DNA of 64,000 nt from a bacterium. Its GTDB lineage: Bacteria; UBP6; JAFGXH01. The notes under the pieces were generated by a model that ran no database searches, was not told where the DNA came from, and saw only the letters and a program-made list of their open reading frames with translations. The translations under genes and the position numbers were made by a program. Positions 27,923 through 36,889 of the stretch are shown here, piece after piece. The DNA is taken from positions 9,697 to 73,696 of the forward strand of contig JAMOQH010000182.1 in assembly GCA_027064085.1 (NCBI GenBank). Reading direction: 5' to 3'. Each line of letters opens with the position of its first letter. Positions within the stretch are counted from its first letter, which is position 1.

Positions 27923-28459
27923 ATGAAAAGTTTTTTATTATTAATAATATCTTTATTTATATTTTCTTGTACCTCTGGTAAAACCACTAAGGGAGGGATA
28001 TACATTAATGGCGTATATAAAAATAGTGAGCTAAAGTATAACATAGGGAGGCTTCCTAAAGTTTGGAAGCGACTAGATGTTAATTACTTAAATCTAGTTT
28101 TTTATAACACTAAAAATAATTCTGTTATTTATGTTAATGGAAAATGTAGTGGAAGTAGCGATGTGCCTTTAACAATTTTAAGAACTCATTTATTGCTTGG
28201 TTTTAAGCATAAAAAAATAATAAAATCAGAAAAATTAAAAATTGAAAACCGTGAAGGCTTGCATTCTATAGTTCTTGCATCATTAGACGGTGTAAAAAGG
28301 AAAATAGATTATTATATTTTTAAAAAAGATGGTTGCTTGTATGATTTCGTTTTAATTTCAACAATAGCAACTTTTTATGAAAACCAAAAAAAGTTCAATA
28401 ATGTTGTTAATAAATTCAAAATTATAAAAGGTAGTAACATTAAGGTATTTGTTAAATGA
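27923..28459 (+). CDS. Lipoprotein upstream of the mla genes
   Basis: 178 residues with lipoprotein leader ending FIFSC. The body is alpha/beta with LKYNIGRLPKVWKRLDVNYL, SVIYVNGKCSGSSDVPLTIL and GLHSIVLASLDGVKRKIDYY; it resembles an unnamed family often encoded next to MlaE in deltaproteobacteria. Its stop overlaps the mlaE ATG by four bases (ATGA), so it is cotranscribed with mlaEFD. It might replace MlaA or MlaC, which are missing here, as the outer-membrane partner of the lipid transporter (inference). Confidence 0.6.
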   Translation: MKSFLLLIISLFIFSCTSGKTTKGGIYINGVYKNSELKYNIGRLPKVWKRLDVNYLNLVFYNTKNNSVIYVNGKCSGSSDVPLTILRTHLLLGFKHKKIIKSEKLKIENREGLHSIVLASLDGVKRKIDYYIFKKDGCLYDFVLISTIATFYENQKKFNNVVNKFKIIKGSNIKVFVK

Positions 28460-29259
28460 TGAAGTTTTTTAGTAACTTAGGCTTTAAATTTATAGATTTT
28501 ATTATACTCTCAGGTATAATAGTGAGATTTACCATTGAATTTTTTAGAGGTTTATTTACTAAAGGCGTAAATTTTTATTTAGTAGTTAGGCAAGTATATT
28601 TTGTTGGTGTTAAATCTTTGCCTTTAGCTACAATAATAGGTGTTTTCATTGGAATGGTTATAACAATTCAATTTGCTTATGGATTAAAATCTTATGGTGC
28701 ACTTGATAAAGTTCCTAAATTGGTTGCATTAGCTATGGTTAGGGAGCTGGGACCTGGTTTTATTGCGTTGCTAGTCGGAGGAAAGATAGGTAGTGGTTTT
28801 GCTGCAGAAATAGGTTCTATGAAGGTTAGCGAACAAATTGATGCAATGAGGTCACTAGGTGATGATCCCATTAGACGATTGCTTGCTCCTAGAATTATTG
28901 CAGTGATGTTAATACTTCCTTTTTTGACAATTTGGGCAGATCTGGTATCATTTATTGGTGGTGCCTTTGTTTCCTCAATTGAATATAACTTAGACCCTGC
29001 AATATTTTTAAAAGTCGTTAGAGGTTCTTTAAAAAATAGAGAAATTATTCATTCTATAATTAAATCTATGGTTTTTGGTTATCTTATCGCTATAATTGGA
29101 GTTGCAAATGGTTTCAGAACAGGTTATGGTACTGAATCAGTTGGAAAATCAACAACGGATACAGTGCAAACAACATTTATATTCATATTGATTACAAATT
29201 TTTTCTTGAGTAAATTTTTTATGGTTGTTAAATTTAAATGGTTTGATGTTTTATGGTAG
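28456..29259 (+). CDS. mlaE: MlaE-family ABC transporter permease
   Basis: 267 residues, about five or six membrane helices. Typical MlaE segments: SLPLATIIGVFIGMVITIQF, VRELGPGFIALLVGGKIGSG, the conserved AAEIGSMKVSEQIDAMRSLG and LLAPRIIAVMLILPFLT. It forms the membrane core that moves phospholipids between inner and outer membrane, together with MlaF and MlaD. The ATG overlaps the previous stop, and its own stop overlaps the mlaF start by seven bases. No MlaB STAS gene is nearby, as is usual in this lineage. Confidence 0.92.
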   Translation: MMKFFSNLGFKFIDFIILSGIIVRFTIEFFRGLFTKGVNFYLVVRQVYFVGVKSLPLATIIGVFIGMVITIQFAYGLKSYGALDKVPKLVALAMVRELGPGFIALLVGGKIGSGFAAEIGSMKVSEQIDAMRSLGDDPIRRLLAPRIIAVMLILPFLTIWADLVSFIGGAFVSSIEYNLDPAIFLKVVRGSLKNREIIHSIIKSMVFGYLIAIIGVANGFRTGYGTESVGKSTTDTVQTTFIFILITNFFLSKFFMVVKFKWFDVLW

Positions 29260-30002
29260 AAAATAAAAATATTATTATTAGTTTTAAAGACATAAAGAAA
29301 AGATTTTCTGATAATATTGTATACGAAACATTAAATTTAGATATTATTAAATCTCAAACGACTACAATTTTTGGTGGAAGCGGAACGGGTAAATCTGTTT
29401 TATTAAAAATACTAATAGGGTTATTAAAGGCAGATAGCGGTAGTATCCTTTTTAATAATCAGGATATTAGCAAGTTTTCAGAAAGAAGATATTTACCTAT
29501 TAGAAAACAAATTGCAATGTTGTTTCAAGGTGGAGCATTGTTTGACTCTATAAATGTAGAGGAAAATATTGCTTATCCATTAAAATTGCACTTTAAAATG
29601 ACTAATAAAGAAATGAGAAGAGTTATTGCTAAAAATTTAGAAATGGTTGGGCTTCCTGGTACAGAAAAATTAATGCCTGCTGAATTAAGTGGTGGAATGC
29701 AAAAAAGAATTGGTTTAGCTAGAGCCCTAGCAACTAATCCAACCGTAATGTTATATGATGAACCAACAACAGGGCTTGACCCTATAAATGTTACACTAAT
29801 TAACAATCTTATTATTAGGCTAAAAGAAGAATTAAACTTAACATCAATTGTTGTAACTCATGATATGGAGTCTGCATTTACAATATCAGATAAAGTTGCG
29901 ATGTTATGGGATAAAAAAATAATCTTTTATGGAAGTGTTAATGATATAAGGGATACTGGTAATCCTATTGTTCATCGTTTTATAAATGGAATATCGGAGT
30001 AG
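29253..30002 (+). CDS. mlaF: MlaF-family ABC transporter ATP-binding protein
   Basis: 249 residues. Walker A FGGSGTGKSVLLK, Q-loop LFQGGALFDS, signature LSGGMQKRIGLARAL, Walker B VMLYDEPTTGLDP and switch His in VVTHDMESAF. The FQGGALFDS segment is characteristic of MlaF. It energises the MlaE permease. It starts seven bases before the mlaE stop and ends just before mlaD. Confidence 0.93.
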   Translation: MVENKNIIISFKDIKKRFSDNIVYETLNLDIIKSQTTTIFGGSGTGKSVLLKILIGLLKADSGSILFNNQDISKFSERRYLPIRKQIAMLFQGGALFDSINVEENIAYPLKLHFKMTNKEMRRVIAKNLEMVGLPGTEKLMPAELSGGMQKRIGLARALATNPTVMLYDEPTTGLDPINVTLINNLIIRLKEELNLTSIVVTHDMESAFTISDKVAMLWDKKIIFYGSVNDIRDTGNPIVHRFINGISE

Positions 30003-30003
30003 T

Positions 30004-31080
30004 ATGGAACAAAATAGAAAACTAGAAGCTATGGTTGGAATGTTTATGTTGATAATGTTTTTTATGTTGGGATGGGTGATTCTTACACTTGGTAAAAAAA
30101 AGGGATATGTGGGGCAAAATTATACCGTTTATGCTTATTTTAGAAATATAAAGGGATTAAGTAAAGATAAATCAGTTTATTTATATGGAAAGTACATTGG
30201 AAGTGTTTCTAATATTGAGTTTCCTAAAACAACTAAAGATGAGCGAATTAAAGTTACTTTTTCTATTAGAAAACCATACTTAAGATTTATAAAAAAAGAT
30301 GCTGTTGCTAAAATTACAACTAAAAGCCTTCTTGGAAGTAAAGCTGTTAATATTTCTCCTGGGCGAGATCATAAAAGCATAAAAGATGGAGATTTTATTA
30401 TGGGATATGTATCAGCTGATCCTATAAAAGCAGTTGAAACAGCGGGTGAAGTTTTAATAAAAACCAAAAACATTCTTAATACCATTGGAGATATGGTTGA
30501 TAATTATAAAAGTTCAGATTTATTAACATATTTAATTAAAGTTGGTCGCTTTGTTGAAAAAACACTTGATGCAGTAGAAAATCAAAGAGGTATGCTTGGA
30601 ACTATTGTTTTTGATAAAAGCAATAAAAAGAAACTAATTCAAACAATTGATAATCTAAATAAAACATCTAAAAACTTAAAGGAGCTATCTGAATCAGTGC
30701 TTAGAATCACAAAAGAAATAGAAAATAATGAAAATTCAGTTACTCATCAGTTGATATATGGTAAAAATGGGAAGAAAATTATGGCTAGTCTTGCTTTAGT
30801 TTCATCTGATTCTGTTAAGATTACAAATGAAATAGTAGATGGTCATGGTTTAATTCATAATATAATTTTTGAGAAATCCGAGATAAAAGAGTTATTAACA
30901 GATTCAGCGATTAAGCTTAATAAAGTTATGACTAATATACATGAAGGAAGAGGTTCTTTAGGGGCTCTGATAAAGGACCCAACAATATATGAAGATTTAA
31001 AAGGAGTTTTTGGTAAAGTGAAATCTAATCAGGTATTAAAATCATTAATAAGATTTTCAATTCAAAGGGAGGAAAAATGA
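30004..31080 (+). CDS. mlaD: MlaD-family MCE-domain protein
   Basis: 358 residues from the ATG preceded by CGGAG; an in-frame ATG at 29986 lies inside mlaF. One transmembrane helix (about 14-34) anchors the MCE domain (about 38-120; YTVYAYFRNIKGLSKDKSVY, GKYIGSVSNIEF, AKITTKSLLGSKAVNISPG). A long helical C-terminal part (about 150-350) contains repeated GLIHNIIFE, GSLGALIKDPT and GMLGTIVFDKS motifs as in the extended myxobacterial and actinobacterial Mce proteins. It forms the periplasmic lipid-binding ring. Its stop overlaps the next gene (ATGA). Confidence 0.9.
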   Translation: MEQNRKLEAMVGMFMLIMFFMLGWVILTLGKKKGYVGQNYTVYAYFRNIKGLSKDKSVYLYGKYIGSVSNIEFPKTTKDERIKVTFSIRKPYLRFIKKDAVAKITTKSLLGSKAVNISPGRDHKSIKDGDFIMGYVSADPIKAVETAGEVLIKTKNILNTIGDMVDNYKSSDLLTYLIKVGRFVEKTLDAVENQRGMLGTIVFDKSNKKKLIQTIDNLNKTSKNLKELSESVLRITKEIENNENSVTHQLIYGKNGKKIMASLALVSSDSVKITNEIVDGHGLIHNIIFEKSEIKELLTDSAIKLNKVMTNIHEGRGSLGALIKDPTIYEDLKGVFGKVKSNQVLKSLIRFSIQREEK

Positions 31081-31904
31081 ATAATGAACAATATTTAAAA
31101 GAAATTAACGAAGCTGTTGGTTATCTTGCTCAAAAAGTAGAAAAATTTCCTGAAATTTTAGTTATTTTAGGTAGTGGTCTTGGAGATTATGCTGATACAT
31201 TTAAAAATAAAATGGTTATCTCTTATAATGACATACCTAATTTTCCAAAATCAACAGTTGTTGGCCATAGTGGTAACCTTGTTATAGGTGAAGTTCATGG
31301 AAAACTTGTTGTTGCAATGCAAGGAAGAGTTCATTTTTATGAAGGGTATTCTATGAGAGAAGTAACTTTTCCTGCAAGAGTATTTAGTGCATTGGGGGTT
31401 AAAAAGGCCGTTATAACAAATGCTGCTGGTGGAATTAATAGAGATTTTCTAACAGGTGCATTAATGATAATAACAGATCATATCAATTTTATGGGTGATA
31501 ATGCCTTAAAGGGTCCTAACTTAGAAACATTTGGACCAAGATTTCCTGATATGAGTGAAGCCTATAATCTTAGCTTAAGAAATAAGATGAAATCAGTTGC
31601 AGATAATTTAAACATTAATATAAAAGAAGGTGTTTACATTGCGATGAGTGGTCCTACCTATGAAACACCTGCTGAAATAAGAATGGCAAGTGCTTTAGGT
31701 GCAGATGCCGTAGGAATGAGTACTGTTCCGGAAGTTGCAGTATTTAATCATTCTGGAGTTGAAGTTGTTGGAGTTTCTTGTATCACAAATTTAGCAGCAG
31801 GGATATCTGAAACAAAGTTATCTCATGATGAAGTTAAAGAAACAGCAGAAAGAGTAAAAGGAATCTTTACTGAATTAATTGATAATTTTTTAAGAGAATT
31901 ATAA
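31077..31904 (+). CDS. Purine-nucleoside phosphorylase (PNP, trimeric type)
   Basis: 275 residues. Class signatures: LGSGLGDYADTF at the phosphate site, GHSGNLVIGEVHGK, AMQGRVHFYEGYS, TNAAGGIN and SGPTYETPAEIRMASALGAD with VGMSTVPEVAV. It splits purine (deoxy)nucleosides with phosphate in the salvage pathway. The trimeric type acts on inosine and guanosine. It overlaps the mlaD stop by four bases; coupling of nucleoside salvage to a lipid transporter looks incidental. Length is typical (about 270-280). Confidence 0.92.
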   Translation: MNNEQYLKEINEAVGYLAQKVEKFPEILVILGSGLGDYADTFKNKMVISYNDIPNFPKSTVVGHSGNLVIGEVHGKLVVAMQGRVHFYEGYSMREVTFPARVFSALGVKKAVITNAAGGINRDFLTGALMIITDHINFMGDNALKGPNLETFGPRFPDMSEAYNLSLRNKMKSVADNLNINIKEGVYIAMSGPTYETPAEIRMASALGADAVGMSTVPEVAVFNHSGVEVVGVSCITNLAAGISETKLSHDEVKETAERVKGIFTELIDNFLREL

Positions 31905-31932
31905 ATTAATCTAAGTTTTAAGCAATATATTA

Positions 31933-31961
31933 TTGATAAAATAAAAAAATTATACTATAAT
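31933..31961 (+). promoter_or_regulatory. Sigma70-type promoter of the EGF-lipoprotein gene
   Basis: TTGATA at 31933-31938, a 17-base spacer and TATAAT at 31956-31961, 28 bases before the ATG. Confidence 0.55.
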
Positions 31962-31988
31962 AACATCTAAGTTTTTTTTGAGGGGTTT

Positions 31989-33857
31989 ATGAAACGATTA
32001 CTATTAATAATGGCAGTTTTTATAGCACTTGTATCCTCTTGTGCAGATACAGACAGTGCAGGCGAGTTAATTAGTTCATGTGCAGGTATAACATGTTCAG
32101 GGCATGGTAAATGTGAATCTAATGATGGTATTCCTGCATGTTTATGTGATAGTGGATATATCAATACAGGAAGTGAGTGTTTGTTTGATTGTTCAAATAT
32201 TGAGAATTCTAAGATAAATATTTATAATAATGGCTGTGAGTGTCTTGGTGATTTGCAAGCACAAAGAGATGAAAGTAATAACTTGATTTCTTGTTCTTGT
32301 GAAGAAGGAAAAGAGTTGGTTAATGGTCAATGTTTAACTAAATGTGATGATGCAAATGCTTACCCTACAAACGAAGGTACCTGTGTTTGTAATTATGGTT
32401 ATTATCTGGATATTTCAGGAATATGTACATTTAATTGTAAATACAACGACCATGCTTTTACAAATTCAGCAAATAATGCTTGCGAATGTGAAGAAGGTTA
32501 CGAGCTTAAAAATGGTGAATGTCTTTATTCTTGTAATGAAGCAGGTAATATGATTACTAATGGTGGCAATAATGGTTGTAGCTGTAAAGAAGGATATTTT
32601 CAAACCAAAGATGCTGATGTTTGTGCTAGTCCATGTGAAGGTGTTTCATGTGAAAATGATGCAGAATGTGTTGCAACAAGTTCTGAATCAAATATTTGTA
32701 GATGTATAGCTAATAAAAGTTTAAAATTAAATTATAATGATAATTTAATTATGCCTATGCCTTATAATACAGATATGAAAATTGCTACTAATGCTGGTAA
32801 TACATATGCTATTGTCTGGTCGGGCAATACAAGCGATACTGATAGTGTAAAAAGTATATTTTTAACTATTCTTAATTCAGATGGAACTATACTTAAAGAA
32901 ACTTCAATTATTAATTTAAGAGATTTAAATGATGATAAAAATAAATTAAATCCAACCGTTATTTGGGGCGGAGATAAGTATTTAGTTGCATGGGAAGATA
33001 GCAGATATACTACTGATACAATGACAACAAAAGACATATATTTTAGACTAGTTTCTGAAGACGGTACCTTAACTCCTGAAACTAGACTTACCTTTTCAAC
33101 ATCTAATAATACTTATGCTTGGGCACCTAAACTACTATGGAATGAAGTTGAAGCTCATTATGCTATTTTTTGGAAAGAAAAAAAGAGAGATATCGATGGT
33201 AATCTTGGTGTAACAACTGTTTATTATAGATTAATAAGGCCAACTGGAGATTATTTAATTGGTACAAAACCAACTACTGCTGCAAATATTCCTATTTATG
33301 ATTTTGATATCACCTTAAATAAAGATAATAATTACTCTATGGTTTGGATAAAAGATGAATCTCCAAAAAGATTATATTATCAAATTCTTAGTTCAGATAG
33401 TACTGTAATAGAAAGTGATGGAGTAGTTCTTCTTTCTCCAATAAATTTACTATACAATACTTCAAGTGCAATTTCGCCTAAAATTATTTGGAATGGAAGT
33501 GAATATGCTATTTTCTTTAGAAATTCTAGTTATAGCAATAGATATGCACTTTTATTATTAAATGAAAATAATCAAAAACTAGGAAATGAAATTAATTTAA
33601 ACTTAAGTGATACTCCAAGAGACTTCTTTTGGAATGGAAATGAATATGTTTTTACAACCAACAATAGCAATGAAGTATATCTAAGAAAAATATCTTGGGA
33701 TGGTAGAATTATTGAAAATAATCTTTTGAGTGATGGTCTTCATCATATTTATAATCCAAGGGTTTCTTTTGTAGATAAAAATGATTATTCTTTCTTTTGG
33801 ATTGATAATAGAGATGGAAGTTATTCATTGTATTCAAGTGATATGAGTTGTAGATAA
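31989..33857 (+). CDS. Large EGF-like lipoprotein
   Basis: 622 residues. Leader MKRLLLIMAVFIALVSSC with a clear lipobox. Several EGF-like or disulfide knots occupy about 30-235 (CAGITCSGHGKCESNDGIP, CEEGKELVNGQCLTKCDDAN, CNYGYYLDISGICTFNCKYN, CEEGYELKNGECLYSCNEAG, CENDAECVATSSESNICRC). The C-terminal 380 residues carry W-rich beta repeats (YAIVWSGNTSD, KYLVAWEDSRY, AIFWKEKKR, SMVWIKDESP, YSFFWIDNRDGS), a beta-propeller-like repeat found in secreted myxobacterial proteins. Predicted surface protein of unknown ligand. It ends 11 bases before structured element copy 4. Confidence 0.85.
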   Translation: MKRLLLIMAVFIALVSSCADTDSAGELISSCAGITCSGHGKCESNDGIPACLCDSGYINTGSECLFDCSNIENSKINIYNNGCECLGDLQAQRDESNNLISCSCEEGKELVNGQCLTKCDDANAYPTNEGTCVCNYGYYLDISGICTFNCKYNDHAFTNSANNACECEEGYELKNGECLYSCNEAGNMITNGGNNGCSCKEGYFQTKDADVCASPCEGVSCENDAECVATSSESNICRCIANKSLKLNYNDNLIMPMPYNTDMKIATNAGNTYAIVWSGNTSDTDSVKSIFLTILNSDGTILKETSIINLRDLNDDKNKLNPTVIWGGDKYLVAWEDSRYTTDTMTTKDIYFRLVSEDGTLTPETRLTFSTSNNTYAWAPKLLWNEVEAHYAIFWKEKKRDIDGNLGVTTVYYRLIRPTGDYLIGTKPTTAANIPIYDFDITLNKDNNYSMVWIKDESPKRLYYQILSSDSTVIESDGVVLLSPINLLYNTSSAISPKIIWNGSEYAIFFRNSSYSNRYALLLLNENNQKLGNEINLNLSDTPRDFFWNGNEYVFTTNNSNEVYLRKISWDGRIIENNLLSDGLHHIYNPRVSFVDKNDYSFFWIDNRDGSYSLYSSDMSCR

Positions 33858-33868
33858 AATAGTTTAGG

Positions 33869-33943
33869 CCGTTACAATCACCATGGTTGTCTAAGGGTTA
33901 AACAAAGGAGATATGTAATCTCTCTACATGGTGTTTTACACGG
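33869..33943 (+). repeat. Structured hairpin element, copy 4 (long, branched)
   Basis: Outer stem CCGT/ACGG, internal loop TAC opposite TAC, 2-bp stem AA/TT, T-T mismatch, then 7-bp stem CACCATG/CATGGTG. The roughly 41-base insert holds a further hairpin GAGAT/ATCTC (33908-33922). Same architecture as copies 1, 2, 3 and 5, but the 5' side of the internal loop is TAC instead of TTC. Confidence 0.5.
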
Positions 33944-33968
33944 ATTTTTTAGCTAAAATCTAAAAAAT
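33944..33968. terminator. Bidirectional terminator between EGF lipoprotein and CPBP genes
   Basis: ATTTTTTAG at 33944-33952, 7-base loop and CTAAAAAAT at 33960-33968: a 9-bp A/T stem that ends in U-runs on either strand. Confidence 0.6.
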
Positions 33969-34660
33969 TATAAAATATTTCCAATATTTAAAATAATAAC
34001 ATACAAAACTGCATTACTTATCCCATGGAATAATACAGATGCTAATATGTTATTGGTTTGATTTCTAAGGATTCCAAAAACTATAGATGGCAAAAATGTT
34101 AAAGCTGAAAAAACTGTAAAATATGTTAAAAAATGTCCTAATCCAAATATTAATGACGTTATTATTATCCCTGTATCTAGTTTTATTTTAGGAATAATTT
34201 GAAAATTAAATCTTTTTTGAATTAAAGGTTGTAAGTATCCTCTATAAAAAAATTCTTCACTAAATCCAACAACAATTATATTGTAAGCTAAATAATATAG
34301 TATATCTTTAGGGAGTTTTATTGTAAATAAATGTTCTTTGAAATCACTACCAAATTTAAAAACAAAGATTAATATAAAATAAGCAGGAAAAATTGTTATT
34401 ATCCAAATTAATAAATAGTAAGAACTCTTTTTTATATCTATATTTAATAAGCCATATTTTAAATAATCAATATGATTAATTTTTGCAGAAAACATTGGTA
34501 TATATACAAGTGTTATAAGTATTATATATGGCCGTATTGTTGGAGTTAGTTTTGCTAATGAAAATATTACTATAGATAAAATATAAGAAAAAAAAGCTTC
34601 TTTTGAGGATAAATCAAAGAATGATATAAATTTGCTTTTAATCATTTGAATATAATGCAT
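33968..34660 (-). CDS. CPBP-family intramembrane metalloprotease
   Basis: 230 residues with about seven to eight transmembrane helices. CPBP (CAAX protease/abortive infection-like) motifs: FSEEFFYRGYLQPL (EExxxR), LIFGLGHFL (FxxxH) and ASVLFHGISNAV (HxxxN/D). The glutamates and histidines bind the catalytic metal. Substrates unknown; some members process prenylated or bacteriocin precursors. The 5' end overlaps the ftsY 3' end by 23 bases, so the two share a transcript. Confidence 0.85.
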   Translation of the reverse strand: MHYIQMIKSKFISFFDLSSKEAFFSYILSIVIFSLAKLTPTIRPYIILITLVYIPMFSAKINHIDYLKYGLLNIDIKKSSYYLLIWIITIFPAYFILIFVFKFGSDFKEHLFTIKLPKDILYYLAYNIIVVGFSEEFFYRGYLQPLIQKRFNFQIIPKIKLDTGIIITSLIFGLGHFLTYFTVFSALTFLPSIVFGILRNQTNNILASVLFHGISNAVLYVIILNIGNIL

Positions 34661-36122
34661 CTACAAATTCTTCTACATCCATCTTTTTCAAGTCATTAAT
34701 GCCTTCACCAATACCTACATATCTAACAGGGATATTATAAGTATTAGAAATACCAATAATAACACCACCTTTAGCTGTACCATCCATTTTCGTTAAAACG
34801 ATTCCTGTTATATCCATTGCTTCATTAAAATATTTAGTTTGATGTATAGCATTTTGTCCATTTGTTGAATCTAAAACTAAAAAAACATCATGAGGTGCAT
34901 CTTTATGTGCTTTTACTGCGGAGCGTTTAATTTTTTTTAGTTCTTCCATTAATTTTTTATCAGTATGTAACCTTCCTGATGTATCACCAATAATAATATC
35001 ATAATTTTCATCTAGGCCTTTTTTAATTCCATCATAGATAACACTAGAAGGATCTTGCTTATCTTTTCCAGAATGGAATCCTGCTCCACTTCTTTTTGCC
35101 CAAACTTCTAATTGTTCAACAGCTGCAGCTCTAAATGTATCTCCTGCAATAAGTAAAACCTTTTTACCTTCTTTTATATATTGAGAGGCTAATTTTCCTA
35201 TAGTTGTAGTTTTTCCACTACCATTAACTCCAATGAATAACATGATATATGGTTTTTTATTGATTTTTTCTTCGAATTTTATATTTAATATGTCAAAAGT
35301 TTCTTGTTTTAAAAAGCTTATTACCGAAGCACTGTCCTTAATAGATTTTTTATCCATTCCTTCTTTAATTTTTTCAAATAATACATCAGCTGTTTTAGGG
35401 CCAATATCAGAAGTTAGCAATAATTCTTCTAAATCATCAAGAAAATCATCATTTAATTCTTTTACTTCATTAAATAAATTATTTAATTTACCCAGGAATC
35501 CGGATCTTTTTGTTTTTGCAAGCCCCTCTTTAAATGTTTTACCCTTTTCTTCTATTTTTTTTAATTCTTCTTGTTTTCTCTTTTCGGATGCTTCTTTTTC
35601 TTTTTTTCTTTCTTTAGCAATTCTTTCTTGTTCTAATTCTGCTTTTTTCTTTACTTCTTCTTGTTTTCTTTTTGCTTCTTCTTCTATTTTTTTTTGTTCT
35701 AATAAAGCTTTTTTTTCTACTTCTTTTTTTAGTTTTATTTCTAATTCTTCTCTTTTTTTAATATCTAATTCTTCTTGTTGTAATTTTTCTAATTCCCTTT
35801 TCTTTTCTAGTTCAAGCTTTCTCATTGCTTCTATTTCAGCTTTTTTCTTTTCTCCTTTTATTCTTTTTTCTTCTTTTAATGCTAATCTTCTTGCTTCATC
35901 TCTTGCTTTTCTAGCTTCTTCTTCTATTCTTTTTTGTTCTAATAAGGCTTTTTGCTCTGTAGCTTCTTTCTCTTTTTCTAGTTTTTCCAATTCTAATCTA
36001 TCATTTTTTAATTTATCCTTTTTATTTTTACTTTCTATAATAATTATAAAAAATATAAACAAAACTAAGCCTGCGAGAGAACCTAATATATAGTAATTAT
36101 TTATAATTTCATTAATATTCAT
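34638..36122 (-). CDS. ftsY: Signal recognition particle receptor FtsY
   Basis: 494 residues. N-terminal transmembrane helix (about 12-29), then an extremely Lys/Glu-rich coiled-coil A domain (about 32-195; long KKAELEQERIAKERKKE runs), and the NG GTPase domain (about 200-490): GVNGSGKTTTIGKLA (G1), DTFRAAAVEQLEVWAKRSG, DTSGRL (G3), and TKMDGTAKGG (G4). It docks ribosome-SRP complexes at the inner membrane. The membrane helix at the start is longer and more explicit than in E. coli FtsY. Followed by the CPBP protease gene with overlap. Confidence 0.95.
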   Translation of the reverse strand: MNINEIINNYYILGSLAGLVLFIFFIIIIESKNKKDKLKNDRLELEKLEKEKEATEQKALLEQKRIEEEARKARDEARRLALKEEKRIKGEKKKAEIEAMRKLELEKKRELEKLQQEELDIKKREELEIKLKKEVEKKALLEQKKIEEEAKRKQEEVKKKAELEQERIAKERKKEKEASEKRKQEELKKIEEKGKTFKEGLAKTKRSGFLGKLNNLFNEVKELNDDFLDDLEELLLTSDIGPKTADVLFEKIKEGMDKKSIKDSASVISFLKQETFDILNIKFEEKINKKPYIMLFIGVNGSGKTTTIGKLASQYIKEGKKVLLIAGDTFRAAAVEQLEVWAKRSGAGFHSGKDKQDPSSVIYDGIKKGLDENYDIIIGDTSGRLHTDKKLMEELKKIKRSAVKAHKDAPHDVFLVLDSTNGQNAIHQTKYFNEAMDITGIVLTKMDGTAKGGVIIGISNTYNIPVRYVGIGEGINDLKKMDVEEFVDALYSND

Positions 36123-36256
36123 TGTTACTCCTAAAACTAATCAAAATCAAAACTACTTATTATAATAAAATATTGTTTTATTGCAAGCAAGATTTATTTT
36201 TAATAATCAATTAAAAAGTAAAAATTAGAAAAAGGAATTTTTAATATTAAAAATAC

Positions 36257-36284
36257 TTGCAATTCTACTTTTTTTTGTTATAAT
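36257..36284 (+). promoter_or_regulatory. Promoter of pth-hppA
   Basis: TTGCAA at 36257-36262, a 16-base spacer and TATAAT at 36279-36284, 41 bases before the pth ATG. Confidence 0.55.
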
Positions 36285-36325
36285 GCATTGCATTATTTTG
36301 AATAGTGATTCTTATTAGGATAGCA

Positions 36326-36889
36326 ATGAAACTAATAGTTGGCTTAGGAAATCCAGGTACTAAATATGAAATGACTAGGCACAACATAGGTTTTTTAATT
36401 GTTGATAGAGTGGCTCAGAAGCTAAATACTGACATTTGTAAAGAAAAGTTTAAAGGTAAATTTAATAAGAAATCTTACAATGGAGAGGATATTATTTTAT
36501 TAAAACCGATGACTTATATGAATTTAAGTGGAGAATCTGTCTTACCTGCATCAAGATTTTTTAAAATAGAATCAAGGGACGTTTTAGTGATTCATGATGA
36601 ATTGGATTTAGCGTTTGGAAAAATAAAGTTTAAAAAAGGTGGTGGATTTGCAGGCCATAATGGATTGAAATCCATAGGGGCAAGTTTATCAAAACAAGAG
36701 TTTAATAGATTAAGGGTAGGAATAGGAAGGCCAATTGGTAGAATCCCTATTGCTGATTATGTTTTACAGAGGTTTTCATCTGAAGAAGAAGCAGAATTAG
36801 ATGATTTAATTGAGAAATCAGCTGATTCTGTAATTTTTTATTTAGAAAATGATATTTTAGAAACAATGAATCAATTTCATGGAGGGTAA
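36326..36889 (+). CDS. pth: Peptidyl-tRNA hydrolase
   Basis: 187 residues from the ATG that gives MKLIVGLGNPG; the seven-codon upstream extension is not expected in the family. RHNIGFLIVD holds the catalytic His, with LLKPMTYMNLSGESV, VIHDELDL and FAGHNGLKSI as substrate-binding signatures. It frees tRNA from peptidyl-tRNA dropped by ribosomes. Length is standard. The stop codon TAA is immediately followed by the hppA ATG. Confidence 0.95.
   Translation: MKLIVGLGNPGTKYEMTRHNIGFLIVDRVAQKLNTDICKEKFKGKFNKKSYNGEDIILLKPMTYMNLSGESVLPASRFFKIESRDVLVIHDELDLAFGKIKFKKGGGFAGHNGLKSIGASLSKQEFNRLRVGIGRPIGRIPIADYVLQRFSSEEEAELDDLIEKSADSVIFYLENDILETMNQFHGG

Noticed and set aside
33858-33967. Small RNA or riboswitch between the EGF lipoprotein and CPBP genes
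   Set aside because: Better explained as structured element copy 4 plus a bidirectional terminator; no aptamer consensus seen.
35233-36093. 286-codon plus-strand frame opposite ftsY
   Set aside because: Antisense of the Lys/Glu-rich coiled coil of FtsY; composition of Ser/Phe repeats is the complement of that region.
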